From: Clostridia bacterium | GTDB taxonomy: Bacteria; Bacillota; Clostridia; Oscillospirales; CAG-272 | DNA: 51,889 bases | Direction: 5' to 3' | NCBI GenBank assembly: GCA_017935225.1 | Contig: JAGBIA010000055.1 | Location: 1 to 51,889 of the forward strand | Shown here: piece by piece, positions 24,293 to 32,971 of the stretch | Position numbering within the stretch: the stretch's first letter is position 1 | How the letters are laid out: each line of letters begins with the position of its first letter | Notes under the pieces: generated by a model | Databases searched by the model: none | Told to the model about the DNA's origin: nothing | Seen by the model: the letters and a program-made list of their open reading frames with translations, nothing else | Program-made: the position numbers and the translations under genes

Positions 24293-25866
24293 TAAATTTC
24301 CTCACTTTCTTCAGTTTTGGTTACTTCGTTTTTCTGCGCGAGCAGATCAAGCAGTCCGTCGCGGTCGATCACAGCTCCAAGCGGCAGTCGCTTTACGTAT
24401 TCGTCTGCGCTGATGTATCCGCCGTCAAGCAGTCTGTCGAGCATATTCTGTACGCTCACCGAGCTGTATCTCGAAAGCTCGGATACCTCGACTTCAGCAC
24501 AGAGCACGTCGTTCTTGATAGCTGAGAATTCGATCTTCTTTGCTGTCAGCTCGCCTCTGGAATAGCAGGGAAGCAGACGGTCGGATGGATAGTAGGCGCA
24601 CATCATATCCGCCCAGATATTCGCGATATCCTCGATAAGACAGTAGTACGCGCTTCGTATCTGCTCGAGAGGAATGCGAGAGGTCTCCTGAAGTGCCAGA
24701 ATTGCACTCGTGTTGTTTGCCTCAAGATTACCAAGCGCGGAATCGGTCGCGCCCATAAGTTCCTTTGTAAGATCTACTGCGCTCTCGATAAGCTCCATAT
24801 ATCCCGACTGCATCTCGCCGACACCGACCACACTGACCGAGTCCGCAATATTTCCACCGCCGAATGCCGCGATCGCCTCGCCGACCTCGTTTGACCATTC
24901 GGGGATCTTGGATTTGTCGTATACGATCTTCGAGAAGGCTGTGTCGGTCATATGCTTCATCACCATAGCGTACGCACGGTTGATGAATTTTTGGTTCGGG
25001 ATCAGAGAGCTTATCGGCGACTCGCCGTGAAAGCTGTTCTTTCTCGGGATCCAATTGAGGTATGCGATGGGATAGAGTCGGCATCCGGTATGCCCTCTGC
25101 GGATCACGCAGTCGCGCGTTGATTTCTCGAAAACCACCTTGCCGTCCTCGCGCCAGAATTTGATGATGTAAGTTGCCTTTGCCTCTTCGTCACCCTCAAG
25201 CTCGTACTTTGCCATATCTCCCGACTGTATCTCGTGATCGTTGTCGGGAACTATCTTTTTTATCTCTTCCTCACTGACACCTGCCGCAAGTGCTTCGCGT
25301 CTGAGTGCGTGTACCGAGGTCCTTCCCGCGAGAATGATATATTCCTGCGACTGAATGTCAGCGCGGTTGACGTCGGCAGGGAAGATGTTGACGTTGTCGA
25401 TCAGCTCCGTGCTTATGTCGCCGTCAAACTCGTGCGGATTGCGCACCGAGCTGTCCCAATAGCAGTATATCGCGCCGTCGCCGGTTATCGCCGCATCGGT
25501 CAACAGCCTGAGCATCTTTCTGTCCATTCCGCTCTTGTGCCAGCGATACGCGGCGTTCTGACTCATAACGTCAACGCCCTCGCGAATGATCTCTGCCTCT
25601 TCCTCGCTCTTCGCGAAGGGGAGATTTTCGTCGGTGAAGCGCAGGGAGATCTTTGAAGAAGCCACCGAGCAGATAAGATAGTTCATCACTCTGTGAATGA
25701 TGTTGAAGATAGGGCGGGGAAGGTCCTTTCCCTCACCGTACTGCCACTGGTCCCCACGGTAGAAGCGCTCGTTCTTTCTCACAGTCTCGTAAAGACCGAT
25801 CCGCCTTTTGTACTCCTTTCCTTTCTCGTACTGCAGCCACGCCTTGTTCTGAATGTTGTTGTGCAT
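24292..25866 (-). CDS. Phage portal protein
   Basis: 524 aa. N-terminal FYRGDQWQYGEG, IFNIIHRVMNYLI and later a GESPISSLIPNQKFINR segment with a long helix are typical of P22/podovirus-type portal proteins, the dodecameric ring through which DNA passes. Order terS-terL-...-portal-scaffold-coat supports the call. Intact and of usual length. Confidence 0.85.
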   Translation of the reverse strand: MHNNIQNKAWLQYEKGKEYKRRIGLYETVRKNERFYRGDQWQYGEGKDLPRPIFNIIHRVMNYLICSVASSKISLRFTDENLPFAKSEEEAEIIREGVDVMSQNAAYRWHKSGMDRKMLRLLTDAAITGDGAIYCYWDSSVRNPHEFDGDISTELIDNVNIFPADVNRADIQSQEYIILAGRTSVHALRREALAAGVSEEEIKKIVPDNDHEIQSGDMAKYELEGDEEAKATYIIKFWREDGKVVFEKSTRDCVIRRGHTGCRLYPIAYLNWIPRKNSFHGESPISSLIPNQKFINRAYAMVMKHMTDTAFSKIVYDKSKIPEWSNEVGEAIAAFGGGNIADSVSVVGVGEMQSGYMELIESAVDLTKELMGATDSALGNLEANNTSAILALQETSRIPLEQIRSAYYCLIEDIANIWADMMCAYYPSDRLLPCYSRGELTAKKIEFSAIKNDVLCAEVEVSELSRYSSVSVQNMLDRLLDGGYISADEYVKRLPLGAVIDRDGLLDLLAQKNEVTKTEESEEI

Positions 25867-25891
25867 TTTCTAAATTTCCTTTCAGTTTGTG

Positions 25892-27631
25892 TTATCTCGT
25901 ATTGATCTCAAGGCTGTGAAGAATTTGCATAGCATCGCCGCGCATCGAGAGCTTAGTCTCGAGCGTCTTGAAGCGATGCGAGTGTATGCGCCTTGTTATC
26001 ACGTCGTGCGCTCCTCGTCCGATCACCGTTTTCTCAATGACCTCACCGCGATCGGTAGTCAATGTCAGCGTGATCGCCGCATCGGGTGTGTCTGCTCTGA
26101 GCGTTGCCTGCAAAAGTCTCTTGTAGCCTGCGTATCCAAAGTCGGACAGATCAAATACAAGCTCGCCGATTATTGCGCGTCCGCTCTCTGCTCCCACCGT
26201 GTCAAAGTCAGCGTGGAGCGACGGATCGAAGATATAGAGACTGTAGCCGTCAGAGAAGCCTACTTCGCCATCAGCATCGAAGAAATCTGTTGCGCTGATG
26301 CGCTCAAAGCGGAACCAGGCATCATTCTTTGGCGAGAAGATCCACACGCAACCGTCAGACGTCGGATCTGATAGCCAGATCTCATCGCGCCTTTTGTCGT
26401 AGAACACACGAGCATTCTGATAGAAGAAGGTGTCGAGCATATCCGAGATAGGCTCGGAGATAGAATACGCGTTGCATTCGCTGTATTCGTCGGTATCCGA
26501 GGTCCAGCGGTAGATTGCCTGCCTTCCGACGCTTACGGGATCGTTTCCGATAAGAGCAACAGCCTGCTCTGACGAGCAACCGATGCTTGAGTTGATACTC
26601 ATAATGGGGAATTCCTCGAGTCCTGTGGTAGTTGAATTTGCTATCCAGGCATCCCCGTCGGTCAGTATCAGGAGTCTGTCGAAGTGCCTCGTCACTGCCT
26701 TGACGTTGTATCTTCCGTCACCTACCGTAAACGAGCTTCCCTCAACGAAATAGAGCGGACCTGAACCTGCATAGCGGGCATCGGAGGCTGCCTCGGAGGC
26801 TTCGTCAACATAAAGGCTTGAGAAGATCTTGTTTTTTGACTCGCCGTTCCACAAGAAGAGGCGAGTGCTGTTGATGCCACCGAAAACGCACGCGTATTTT
26901 GACGTGAGAAGCTCTGCGCGCGCCGCCGCCTGCGCTTCATCATCCACAAAGGTCACGTTTGCCTCAAGCTTATCGCCCGTGGCAAGACCTGAGAGATTTA
27001 TCGTGTTGAAGCGCGTGTCGAACTCGTAGGACGCAGGGTCGACAAGCTCACCGTTTTTGTAGAGCGCGTCAATGGTGGCTACGGGATACATTGTCGGCAG
27101 ATATGCACTTACGCTCTCACCGATTTTATAGGTGATCCTCGCGTGTCTGTGCAGAATGTTGAGCGGCTCGTTGATCTGCCCCGGATAGCCTGCATCCCAA
27201 TCCTTACCGAAGAGAGGAACGTAGCCTTTTATCGAGATCGCATAACTGTCTCGCAGACGGTAGATGTTTATACCGTCTATCAGATAAAGGTAGTCTCGAA
27301 AGTAGAAGAATTGAGCCTTGCCTTCGCTCTGGGGTATAGAGGTTTTGAGCGTTGCCTCTCCCGTTGCAATATCAAGGCTGTAAATACCTCTGCCGGCAAG
27401 GAAATAACACTCAAAGCTACCGCCGATATATCCGCTCCATATCGCGCGGATCTCCTTGTCAGAGCTATAGACCGCCTTGTACCCCGACCTTTTTCTGAGA
27501 GAGCCGTCGGCGCATACGCGAAGATTTACAAGATCGCTGATCGCGCCGTTGTGGCTGTCCTTTGCGCCTATCCCACCAAAGCCCTCGTAGGAGAGCGAGA
27601 GTGGGGAGGACGCTTTTGTTTTCTTTGCCAT
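25892..27631 (-). CDS. Beta-propeller-like phage structural protein (nozzle / DNA-stabilisation type)
   Basis: 579 aa, almost entirely beta. The N-terminus (SYEGFGGIGAKD, then NLRVCADGSLRKRSGYK) and repeated strand units such as GSFECYFLAGRGIYSLD, QFFYFRDYLYLIDG and HFDRLLILTDGDAW look like propeller blades. P22 gp10 and the T7 gp12 nozzle have this fold and close the portal channel, which fits a location between terL and portal. A predicted Ig-like insert lies around 180-240. Exact family unassigned. Confidence 0.65.
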   Translation of the reverse strand: MAKKTKASSPLSLSYEGFGGIGAKDSHNGAISDLVNLRVCADGSLRKRSGYKAVYSSDKEIRAIWSGYIGGSFECYFLAGRGIYSLDIATGEATLKTSIPQSEGKAQFFYFRDYLYLIDGINIYRLRDSYAISIKGYVPLFGKDWDAGYPGQINEPLNILHRHARITYKIGESVSAYLPTMYPVATIDALYKNGELVDPASYEFDTRFNTINLSGLATGDKLEANVTFVDDEAQAAARAELLTSKYACVFGGINSTRLFLWNGESKNKIFSSLYVDEASEAASDARYAGSGPLYFVEGSSFTVGDGRYNVKAVTRHFDRLLILTDGDAWIANSTTTGLEEFPIMSINSSIGCSSEQAVALIGNDPVSVGRQAIYRWTSDTDEYSECNAYSISEPISDMLDTFFYQNARVFYDKRRDEIWLSDPTSDGCVWIFSPKNDAWFRFERISATDFFDADGEVGFSDGYSLYIFDPSLHADFDTVGAESGRAIIGELVFDLSDFGYAGYKRLLQATLRADTPDAAITLTLTTDRGEVIEKTVIGRGAHDVITRRIHSHRFKTLETKLSMRGDAMQILHSLEINTR

Positions 27632-27707
27632 ATAAATTTCCTTTCATAGATGTCAGCGTGCCCTTACGGTGATACGAGCGCAACGGGGTATGATAGATAG
27701 CTTCGTA

Positions 27708-29048
27708 TCAGTCGTAAAAGGAGCGACGCTGCCCGAATTTAAAGTCGCGCCCGATAGAAAGAGTGCCGCTTCTCTCTGTATCGATCGCTTGTGCGGCTCT
27801 CGCCATTACCGCGTAGCGCAGAGCCTCAGGGGCGTGAGTAATTCTGTGCGGCTCGCTTGATGCGTCCTCAGCTCTCGTCGGATCGCAGAGCAGGGCGGGC
27901 AGGCACTCGATAAGCTCGGTGCACTCGGAGGAGATCCGAATAAACGGATGCTCGCCACTCGGCGAGAGATACTCTCGCAAAGCTCGCCAGCCCGCCACGC
28001 GTCTGTCGTCAGCGGAGCGCATAGGAGGGAGAGTGGCGGCGCGCTGCATGATCTCAAAGCCGCTAAGTCCACTGTCCTGCCGTCTGTTCCACAGATCAGG
28101 CGAGCAGACCGCGAAGCTTACTTTCTCACCACGTATAAGTTCCTCTATCCGCCGCGCTGCCGCAGAGAGCGTGTGTCCCGATTCGCATATCTCGCGTATC
28201 ACCCAAAGATTTTCGTCAGCGTCCACTCCTAAAAGAAGTGCCGCGAGCATATCAAAGCCGTAGTCGAAGGCTACAAATTTATTAAGCTCTTGCGGAATGA
28301 GAGACGGAGGGGTGACGTGGAGAGAGCGGTTGAATTCGGGAAAGAACTGTCCCTCGAAAACGTCCCATCTTCCGTAGAGCCACGCATCACGCAGACGCGG
28401 CGGAAGAGACTCAAGCGAGCGAACGTATTCAGGGTCTGCCTCTGTAAGAATGGGATTGTCGTAGACCAGAGCGGGAATAAATCTGTATTGCCGCGGATCC
28501 TCGCCGCTACGGAAATCGCGGTCTACGAAAAGCCGCTTTACCCAACTGTGCCCGATGCCGCCGGGATTGCAGGTAAGATACATACGCCTCGGAAAATGAT
28601 TTGAGCCACGCAGACAGGCCTTAAGTATTGAAAATCTGAATTCGCTCAGCTGCGTTGCCTCGTCGATGGCTATAACGTCGTATTCCTGACCTTGATATCT
28701 CAGGGCGTCCCGATCTATCGCGCAGTAGCCGAGGGATATCCTGCTCCCGTTTGGGAAGAGGATCGCCTTCTCGGACTCGCTGTAGCTTATCATTCCGTCG
28801 TACTCTCGCATAAACGGAATGACGTGATTGCTCTTGAGCTCGGGTAGTGTTCTTCTTACTAAAAGGCAGGAGAGTCCGGGGTAGCGCAGGCACATTCCGA
28901 CGAGCTTGCGGCGCAGAGCCCATGATTTGCCGCCGCCTCTCGCACCGCCGTAAGCGGTGAAGCGTGCACGCGAAGCGAAGAATTCCTTCTGTCGCTCGGT
29001 CGGCACACCGGGAATATGCAATATTTGCTTTCCTTGCAAGCTACTCAC
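27708..29048 (-). CDS. Phage terminase large subunit
   Basis: 446 aa. ATPase domain with Walker A YGGARGGGKSWALRR (about 33-47), Walker B VIAIDEATQ (about 124-132) and a coupling-motif-like TCNPGG (about 158-163). The nuclease domain has VAFDYGFDMLAALL (about 252-265) and later CSPDLWNRR, consistent with the RNase-H-like acidic cluster. It packages DNA into capsids through the portal. Both domains appear intact. It overlaps terS by 8 nt. Confidence 0.93.
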   Translation of the reverse strand: MSSLQGKQILHIPGVPTERQKEFFASRARFTAYGGARGGGKSWALRRKLVGMCLRYPGLSCLLVRRTLPELKSNHVIPFMREYDGMISYSESEKAILFPNGSRISLGYCAIDRDALRYQGQEYDVIAIDEATQLSEFRFSILKACLRGSNHFPRRMYLTCNPGGIGHSWVKRLFVDRDFRSGEDPRQYRFIPALVYDNPILTEADPEYVRSLESLPPRLRDAWLYGRWDVFEGQFFPEFNRSLHVTPPSLIPQELNKFVAFDYGFDMLAALLLGVDADENLWVIREICESGHTLSAAARRIEELIRGEKVSFAVCSPDLWNRRQDSGLSGFEIMQRAATLPPMRSADDRRVAGWRALREYLSPSGEHPFIRISSECTELIECLPALLCDPTRAEDASSEPHRITHAPEALRYAVMARAAQAIDTERSGTLSIGRDFKFGQRRSFYD

Positions 29049-29478
29049 CGTCCTCTATGATATCGTGCTCAAAGGAGATACAGATCTGATCCTTCTGCGC
29101 GACGGCTCTCGAGGGCGCATCGTAGCCGAGCCGCCGTTTGAGATATGCCGAGAGAAGCGTAGGTGAAAGATCGGAATTAAGTGCCTCATCTTCAAGCACC
29201 GCGAGGATCCTTCCGTATTCTTCGGGATACTCGCTTCCAAGCCTCTCAAGCTCTCCCGTACTCACTCCGAGAAAGCGACAGAAGCCCGCAACGTTGGGAA
29301 AGCAGCACTCAGGAGCTCTCTTGCTCTTGCTTGCCTTTGCCTTGATCTTTCCATCGGAAGAGATATCCTCGTTCTCGCCAAAGCCCGACCTCGCACATAA
29401 AGTGAGGTAAGCTTCAAGCGAGGAATATATCCCTCCCGACTCAAAAAGCTCTTTTGGAGAGCTTTCGGTGGAATTCAT
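29041..29478 (-). CDS. Phage terminase small subunit
   Basis: 145 aa. Central helical HTH-like region with FPNVAGFCRFLGVSTGELERL (about 71-91) followed by an oligomerisation-like helix and the tail SAYLKRRLGY. Position before terL and the overlap with it make the assignment firm. It would recognise the packaging site of whatever DNA is packaged. A strong GAAAGGAGGAAAG Shine-Dalgarno sequence precedes the ATG. First gene of the cassette. Confidence 0.82.
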   Translation of the reverse strand: MNSTESSPKELFESGGIYSSLEAYLTLCARSGFGENEDISSDGKIKAKASKSKRAPECCFPNVAGFCRFLGVSTGELERLGSEYPEEYGRILAVLEDEALNSDLSPTLLSAYLKRRLGYDAPSRAVAQKDQICISFEHDIIEDGE

Positions 29479-29529
29479 TTCTTTCCTCCTTTCTCCCCGT
29501 TGCGCAGGCTTATTTTACCTCAGAATTCC

Positions 29530-29577
29530 GTCTCAAAAGGTTACCCTGAGTCCCACTTAGTCTCAAGATCCTGAGAC
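29530..29577. promoter_or_regulatory. Operator-like cluster upstream of the phage cassette
   Basis: Four GWCTCA/TGAGWC half-sites: GTCTCA 29530-29535, TGAGTC 29547-29552, GTCTCA 29560-29565 and TGAGAC 29572-29577. The last two form a 7-bp inverted repeat (29559-29578) with a 6-bp spacer. They lie 52-100 bp upstream of terS. On the minus strand TTGAGA and TAAAAT boxes overlap the first site but are only 13 bp apart, so no standard promoter is clear. Confidence 0.5.
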
Positions 29578-29610
29578 TTTTTAAAGAATTTTAAAAAAAA
29601 GCAAAAAAAT

Positions 29611-29638
29611 CCCCACACCGACCGCGGTCGGTGTGGGG
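29611..29638 (-). terminator. Rho-independent terminator after the membrane-anchored protein gene
   Basis: A perfect 14-bp inverted repeat (arm CCCCACACCGACCG) followed on the minus strand by ATTTTTTTGC and a second T-run. It lies 10 bases past the stop at 29649 and shields the phage cassette from upstream transcription. Confidence 0.93.
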
Positions 29639-29648
29639 AAGAGAGCCG

Positions 29649-30593
29649 TTAAGGCTTTATCTGCCAGCTTGTTATATTGTATCTTTTTGCCGTATCAATG
29701 TACTTCTGCTGATCTTCTGCCAGATCCGAGAAGGGAAGCAGAACTCGCATTTTGTAGTATATGAGCTGCATCTGCATCTGCGATATGCGTGACTCAACGT
29801 GCGCGGCAATATCGACGTCATCTTTGTAATTCGTGGTGTCGAGTGTTAGGAAATTGAAGACTTTCGCAAGCTTTGCGATGAGCACCTCGCTGTTCTCGGC
29901 ACTAAGCACGTCTTCGGGGATCACACATCCAACGATCGCATCCTCTTCGGTCGCACGGACAAGAAGCGCAAGATCGCATATACGGTCAACGTCCTCAGCC
30001 GTCGCTCCTCTGGGGAAGAGCAGACAATCGTCAGCTCCCGCGCGTATAGCCTCGACTGCGACCGAGCACCACGCGCTCAGATATACCTCGCGAAGCAGGT
30101 CGTTCTCCTCGGAAAAGGACGGAACGTAAAGCAACGCGCTTGCGTAGAGCTCGCGGTCGTCGATGCGCGAGATAACGCTTGATAGCGATTGCGCGTCGGA
30201 TGCCTGCGAGAGAAAGGAAAGCTTGCCTGAGAGCGAAGAGATATAATTTAGGGTGCCGTCGGTGTCGTTGAGATCGATCATCACCGCACCTGCCGAGTCG
30301 CCGATCGCCGATAGTCTCTCGGAGAAGCTCGAGCCGTCCTTTAGCATCGGCAACGCGTACGCACCTACAGTCTGCGCGGCAGGAAGCGTGTTCGCAGCAC
30401 TTTGCTCGGTGCCGCTCGGTGTCGGTCTTCTGTTACTGTCCTCAGAGGTCTTCTTGTGCAGAAGTGTTCCGATCACCATAAAAAGTGCAAAGAGCAGGAC
30501 GAGTGAAACTGCAACGATAAGCAGTATAGCCTTTATTCTTTTTTCTCTGTATATGCTTCTTCGATATTTTACATTCTTTGAACGTTTGTTCAT
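29649..30593 (-). CDS. Membrane-anchored extracellular protein of unknown function
   Basis: 314 aa from the ATG at 30593 (GAGG five bases upstream); a GTG at 30599 is less likely. The N-terminus is basic, then a single transmembrane helix (about 23-45) and a low-complexity linker, so the bulk is outside. The globular part alternates helices and strands (AVMIDLND, ASALLYVPSF, GADDCLLFPRG, EDAIVGCVIPED, FNFLTLDTTNY) in a way reminiscent of a divergent TIM-barrel, but no catalytic motif is recognised. It follows the foldase gene by about 33 nt and ends at a strong terminator, so the two form an operon. Confidence 0.7.
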   Translation of the reverse strand: MNKRSKNVKYRRSIYREKRIKAILLIVAVSLVLLFALFMVIGTLLHKKTSEDSNRRPTPSGTEQSAANTLPAAQTVGAYALPMLKDGSSFSERLSAIGDSAGAVMIDLNDTDGTLNYISSLSGKLSFLSQASDAQSLSSVISRIDDRELYASALLYVPSFSEENDLLREVYLSAWCSVAVEAIRAGADDCLLFPRGATAEDVDRICDLALLVRATEEDAIVGCVIPEDVLSAENSEVLIAKLAKVFNFLTLDTTNYKDDVDIAAHVESRISQMQMQLIYYKMRVLLPFSDLAEDQQKYIDTAKRYNITSWQIKP

Positions 30594-30625
30594 ATACACC
30601 TCAAAAAAAGATGATCAGTTGAAGA

Positions 30626-31807
30626 TTATTTTCTAACGATGCTGTTTTGGAATTTTCTCATTCTCACGCGGCGCACAACGATCACCGCGACCACGCAGAT
30701 AACGCAGAGTACAACAGCGAGCACAACTGCGATAATGACCTGATAGTCAGCACCGTTTTCGGCGGGCTCAAGTGCGAGAACGTCGAGAGACTTTGCAAAA
30801 TCGTTGGGCTCAAAGGAAAGAGAAGCCTTGATGTCTTCCTTCTTTTGATTGATCGCGGCATCCGACATCATCTGCGCGAGAGTTGCTATGTTCTTTTCGA
30901 TCTCGACCTTGGCCGCGTCGGTAGTGGTGGAGAGCTTTTCGATAAGGTAGAAGCATTCAACTCGCTGACCGTATGCATTCTCTGCATAGGATTCGACTAT
31001 TCTGTGGTCGCCCACGTTCATCTCGAATGCGGCATCCTCGTATTTCTCGTCCATAATTCCGCGGGGGAAGTAGTAGCCGTATGTATCGGCAAGGTACTCG
31101 GGAGTTACGTCCTCGTTATACTCGCTTCCTATAAGCTCGTACATAGACTCGCCGCCCGCAAGCAGCTTTTCTGCCGCCTTGATCTTCTCAAGCTTCTCTG
31201 CACGGTCCTCTCCGTCGTTGACAAACACCGCGATGTGCCAGGTGTGAGCGAAATTATCCTGAACATACTTAACTCTCTCGGCATCGGTCGCAGGGATAAG
31301 CTCGCCGTTGTTTACCTTAGCCGCATATTCCGAGTAGAGAAGGCTGACGCCCGTGATAAATCTGACATAATGGTCGGTAAGACCGAACTCTGCCTGTGAG
31401 TCGAAGTATTCCTTGCGGCTACCGCCGAAGCTCGCCTCAATGTCAAGTGCGACAGAGTCGGCAACATCGGCACGAAGCTTCTTTTCATCGTATTCAAGTC
31501 CCTCGGTCTTACAAAGCTCGAGGATCGCGTAGTTTTCGGTGATGTTCTCGTTTATATCGTCCCAGATCGCCTTCCTCAGCCCCTCTGGATCGTCCTTATA
31601 GGAGCCCTCGTAGCTCTTTTTATAGTTAGTTGCAAGGAAGTAGAGCTCCTCGTAGAGAACCGTGTGATCTCCCACGCGACCTACCTCGGTGCGTGCAAGC
31701 TTGGTCTGTGCAAGCGGACGGCCCGCGCAGGCAGTGAGCGTGGTTGCAAGCATCAACACCACGAGAACGAGAGCAAGTGCTTTTAGTGATTTATATCCTG
31801 ATTTCAT
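30626..31807 (-). CDS. PrsA/SurA-like foldase lipoprotein with C-terminal membrane helix
   Basis: 393 aa from the ATG at 31807, where GAGG stands six bases upstream; the open frame reaches 31852. The signal peptide has lipobox LTAC. An N-terminal SurA-like helical region is followed by a degenerate parvulin-like domain (about 185-300, with TWHIAVFVNDGEDR, then YYFPRGIMD and AAFEMNVGD). That pattern is typical of extracytoplasmic peptidyl-prolyl isomerases. Unusually, a second strong transmembrane helix with a basic tail ends the protein (about 353-375, then RRVRMRK). Both ends are therefore membrane-attached. Confidence 0.75.
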   Translation of the reverse strand: MKSGYKSLKALALVLVVLMLATTLTACAGRPLAQTKLARTEVGRVGDHTVLYEELYFLATNYKKSYEGSYKDDPEGLRKAIWDDINENITENYAILELCKTEGLEYDEKKLRADVADSVALDIEASFGGSRKEYFDSQAEFGLTDHYVRFITGVSLLYSEYAAKVNNGELIPATDAERVKYVQDNFAHTWHIAVFVNDGEDRAEKLEKIKAAEKLLAGGESMYELIGSEYNEDVTPEYLADTYGYYFPRGIMDEKYEDAAFEMNVGDHRIVESYAENAYGQRVECFYLIEKLSTTTDAAKVEIEKNIATLAQMMSDAAINQKKEDIKASLSFEPNDFAKSLDVLALEPAENGADYQVIIAVVLAVVLCVICVVAVIVVRRVRMRKFQNSIVRK

Positions 31808-31970
31808 ATCTGACCTCTGTAAAAGATTTGTACGCATAGCAATACACTTCATTATACATCAATTTTATTAAGATATTGTGAATAAACCGCACAATTTTAA
31901 ACTTTATCTCAAATATGTCAAAAAAAGCGAGAAATATCGAAAAAAAGAGGTAGAAAATTAAAAAAACATC

Positions 31971-31999
31971 TTCCATTTGCTGAATAAATGTGTTATAAT
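31971..31999 (+). promoter_or_regulatory. Promoter of hprK
   Basis: TATAAT at 31994-31999 with an extended TGT upstream and a weak TTCCAT at 31971-31976 (17-bp spacer). The ATG of hprK at 32033 is 33 bp downstream. Confidence 0.7.
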
Positions 32000-32032
32000 T
32001 GTATTCAGATAAGACCGAGAAAGGAGATACCT

Positions 32033-32971
32033 ATGGAATCAAAATACAGCATTCCGCTCAGTGAGCTTATAGCAGAGTTCTCACTTGAGGAGCTTTATAT
32101 GCCTACCTCCCCAAAGGAGATAAAGATTTCAAGCCCCGAGGTAAGCCGTCCCGGACTTGCGCTCAGCGGATTTGTGGAGGTCTTCGAGCCCTTCCGCATA
32201 CAGATAATCGGAAAAGCAGAGCATCGGTATCTTTCAGGACTTTCAAGCGAACAGAGAGTTAAGCGTATAAACGAATTTTTTAAGCTCAAGCCGGTAGCGG
32301 TCGTCATTACATCTAATATCACCGTTTACGAGCTGATGCTTGAGGCTGCAAGAAACGAAGGCATCCCGCTGCTTCGTACCGAGGACAGAACAAGTCCGTT
32401 TATGGCATCTCTCATCGCTTCACTCAATACGAGTCTTGCTCCGAGAATTACGAGACACGGTGTGCTCGTCGAGGTCTACGGCGAGGGTGTGCTGATACTC
32501 GGAGATAGCGGCATAGGTAAGAGCGAAACGGCTATTGAGCTGGTCAAGAGAGGTCACAGACTTATCGCGGATGACGCGGTAGAGATCAAGCGAGTTTCAA
32601 GTAAAACTCTCGTGGGAACTGCCCCCGACCTTATCCGTTACTACATCGAACTCCGCGGCATCGGCATCGTCGATGTGCGAAGGCTGTTCGGTATGGGCGC
32701 GGTAAAAGCGACCGAGAGGATCGACCTTGTGATCAAACTTGAAAATTGGCAGCCTGGTAAGGCATACGACCGCTTCGGTCTTGACGAGGAGGTCGAAGAC
32801 ATTTTGGGAATAGGCATTCCGGCACTGACCATTCCCGTACACCACGGACGAAATCTTGCGGTAGTCCTTGAGATCGCCGCGATGAACAACCGTCAGAAAA
32901 AAATGGGCTACAACACAGCCGAGGAGTTCAATCAGCGGCTGATGGAGCAAATAGAATCGGAGGAAAGTTAA
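32033..32971 (+). CDS. hprK: HPr kinase/phosphorylase
   Basis: 312 aa from the ATG at 32033, chosen for the AAAGGAG six bases upstream (the frame is open from 31988). P-loop GDSGIGKSETAIELVKRGH (about 153-171), then LIADD and the HprK signature ELRGIGIVDVRRLFG. The N-terminal domain (1-130) is of normal size. HprK phosphorylates Ser46 of HPr and drives catabolite repression. No ptsH is nearby. Stop and next ATG are directly adjacent, so the isomerase gene is co-translated. Confidence 0.96.
   Translation: MESKYSIPLSELIAEFSLEELYMPTSPKEIKISSPEVSRPGLALSGFVEVFEPFRIQIIGKAEHRYLSGLSSEQRVKRINEFFKLKPVAVVITSNITVYELMLEAARNEGIPLLRTEDRTSPFMASLIASLNTSLAPRITRHGVLVEVYGEGVLILGDSGIGKSETAIELVKRGHRLIADDAVEIKRVSSKTLVGTAPDLIRYYIELRGIGIVDVRRLFGMGAVKATERIDLVIKLENWQPGKAYDRFGLDEEVEDILGIGIPALTIPVHHGRNLAVVLEIAAMNNRQKKMGYNTAEEFNQRLMEQIESEES

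Noticed and set aside
22181-29610. The phage genes as a complete inducible prophage
   Set aside because: No integrase, repressor, replication, lysis or tail-fibre genes and no att-like direct repeats are visible around them, so only a head/packaging cassette is claimed.
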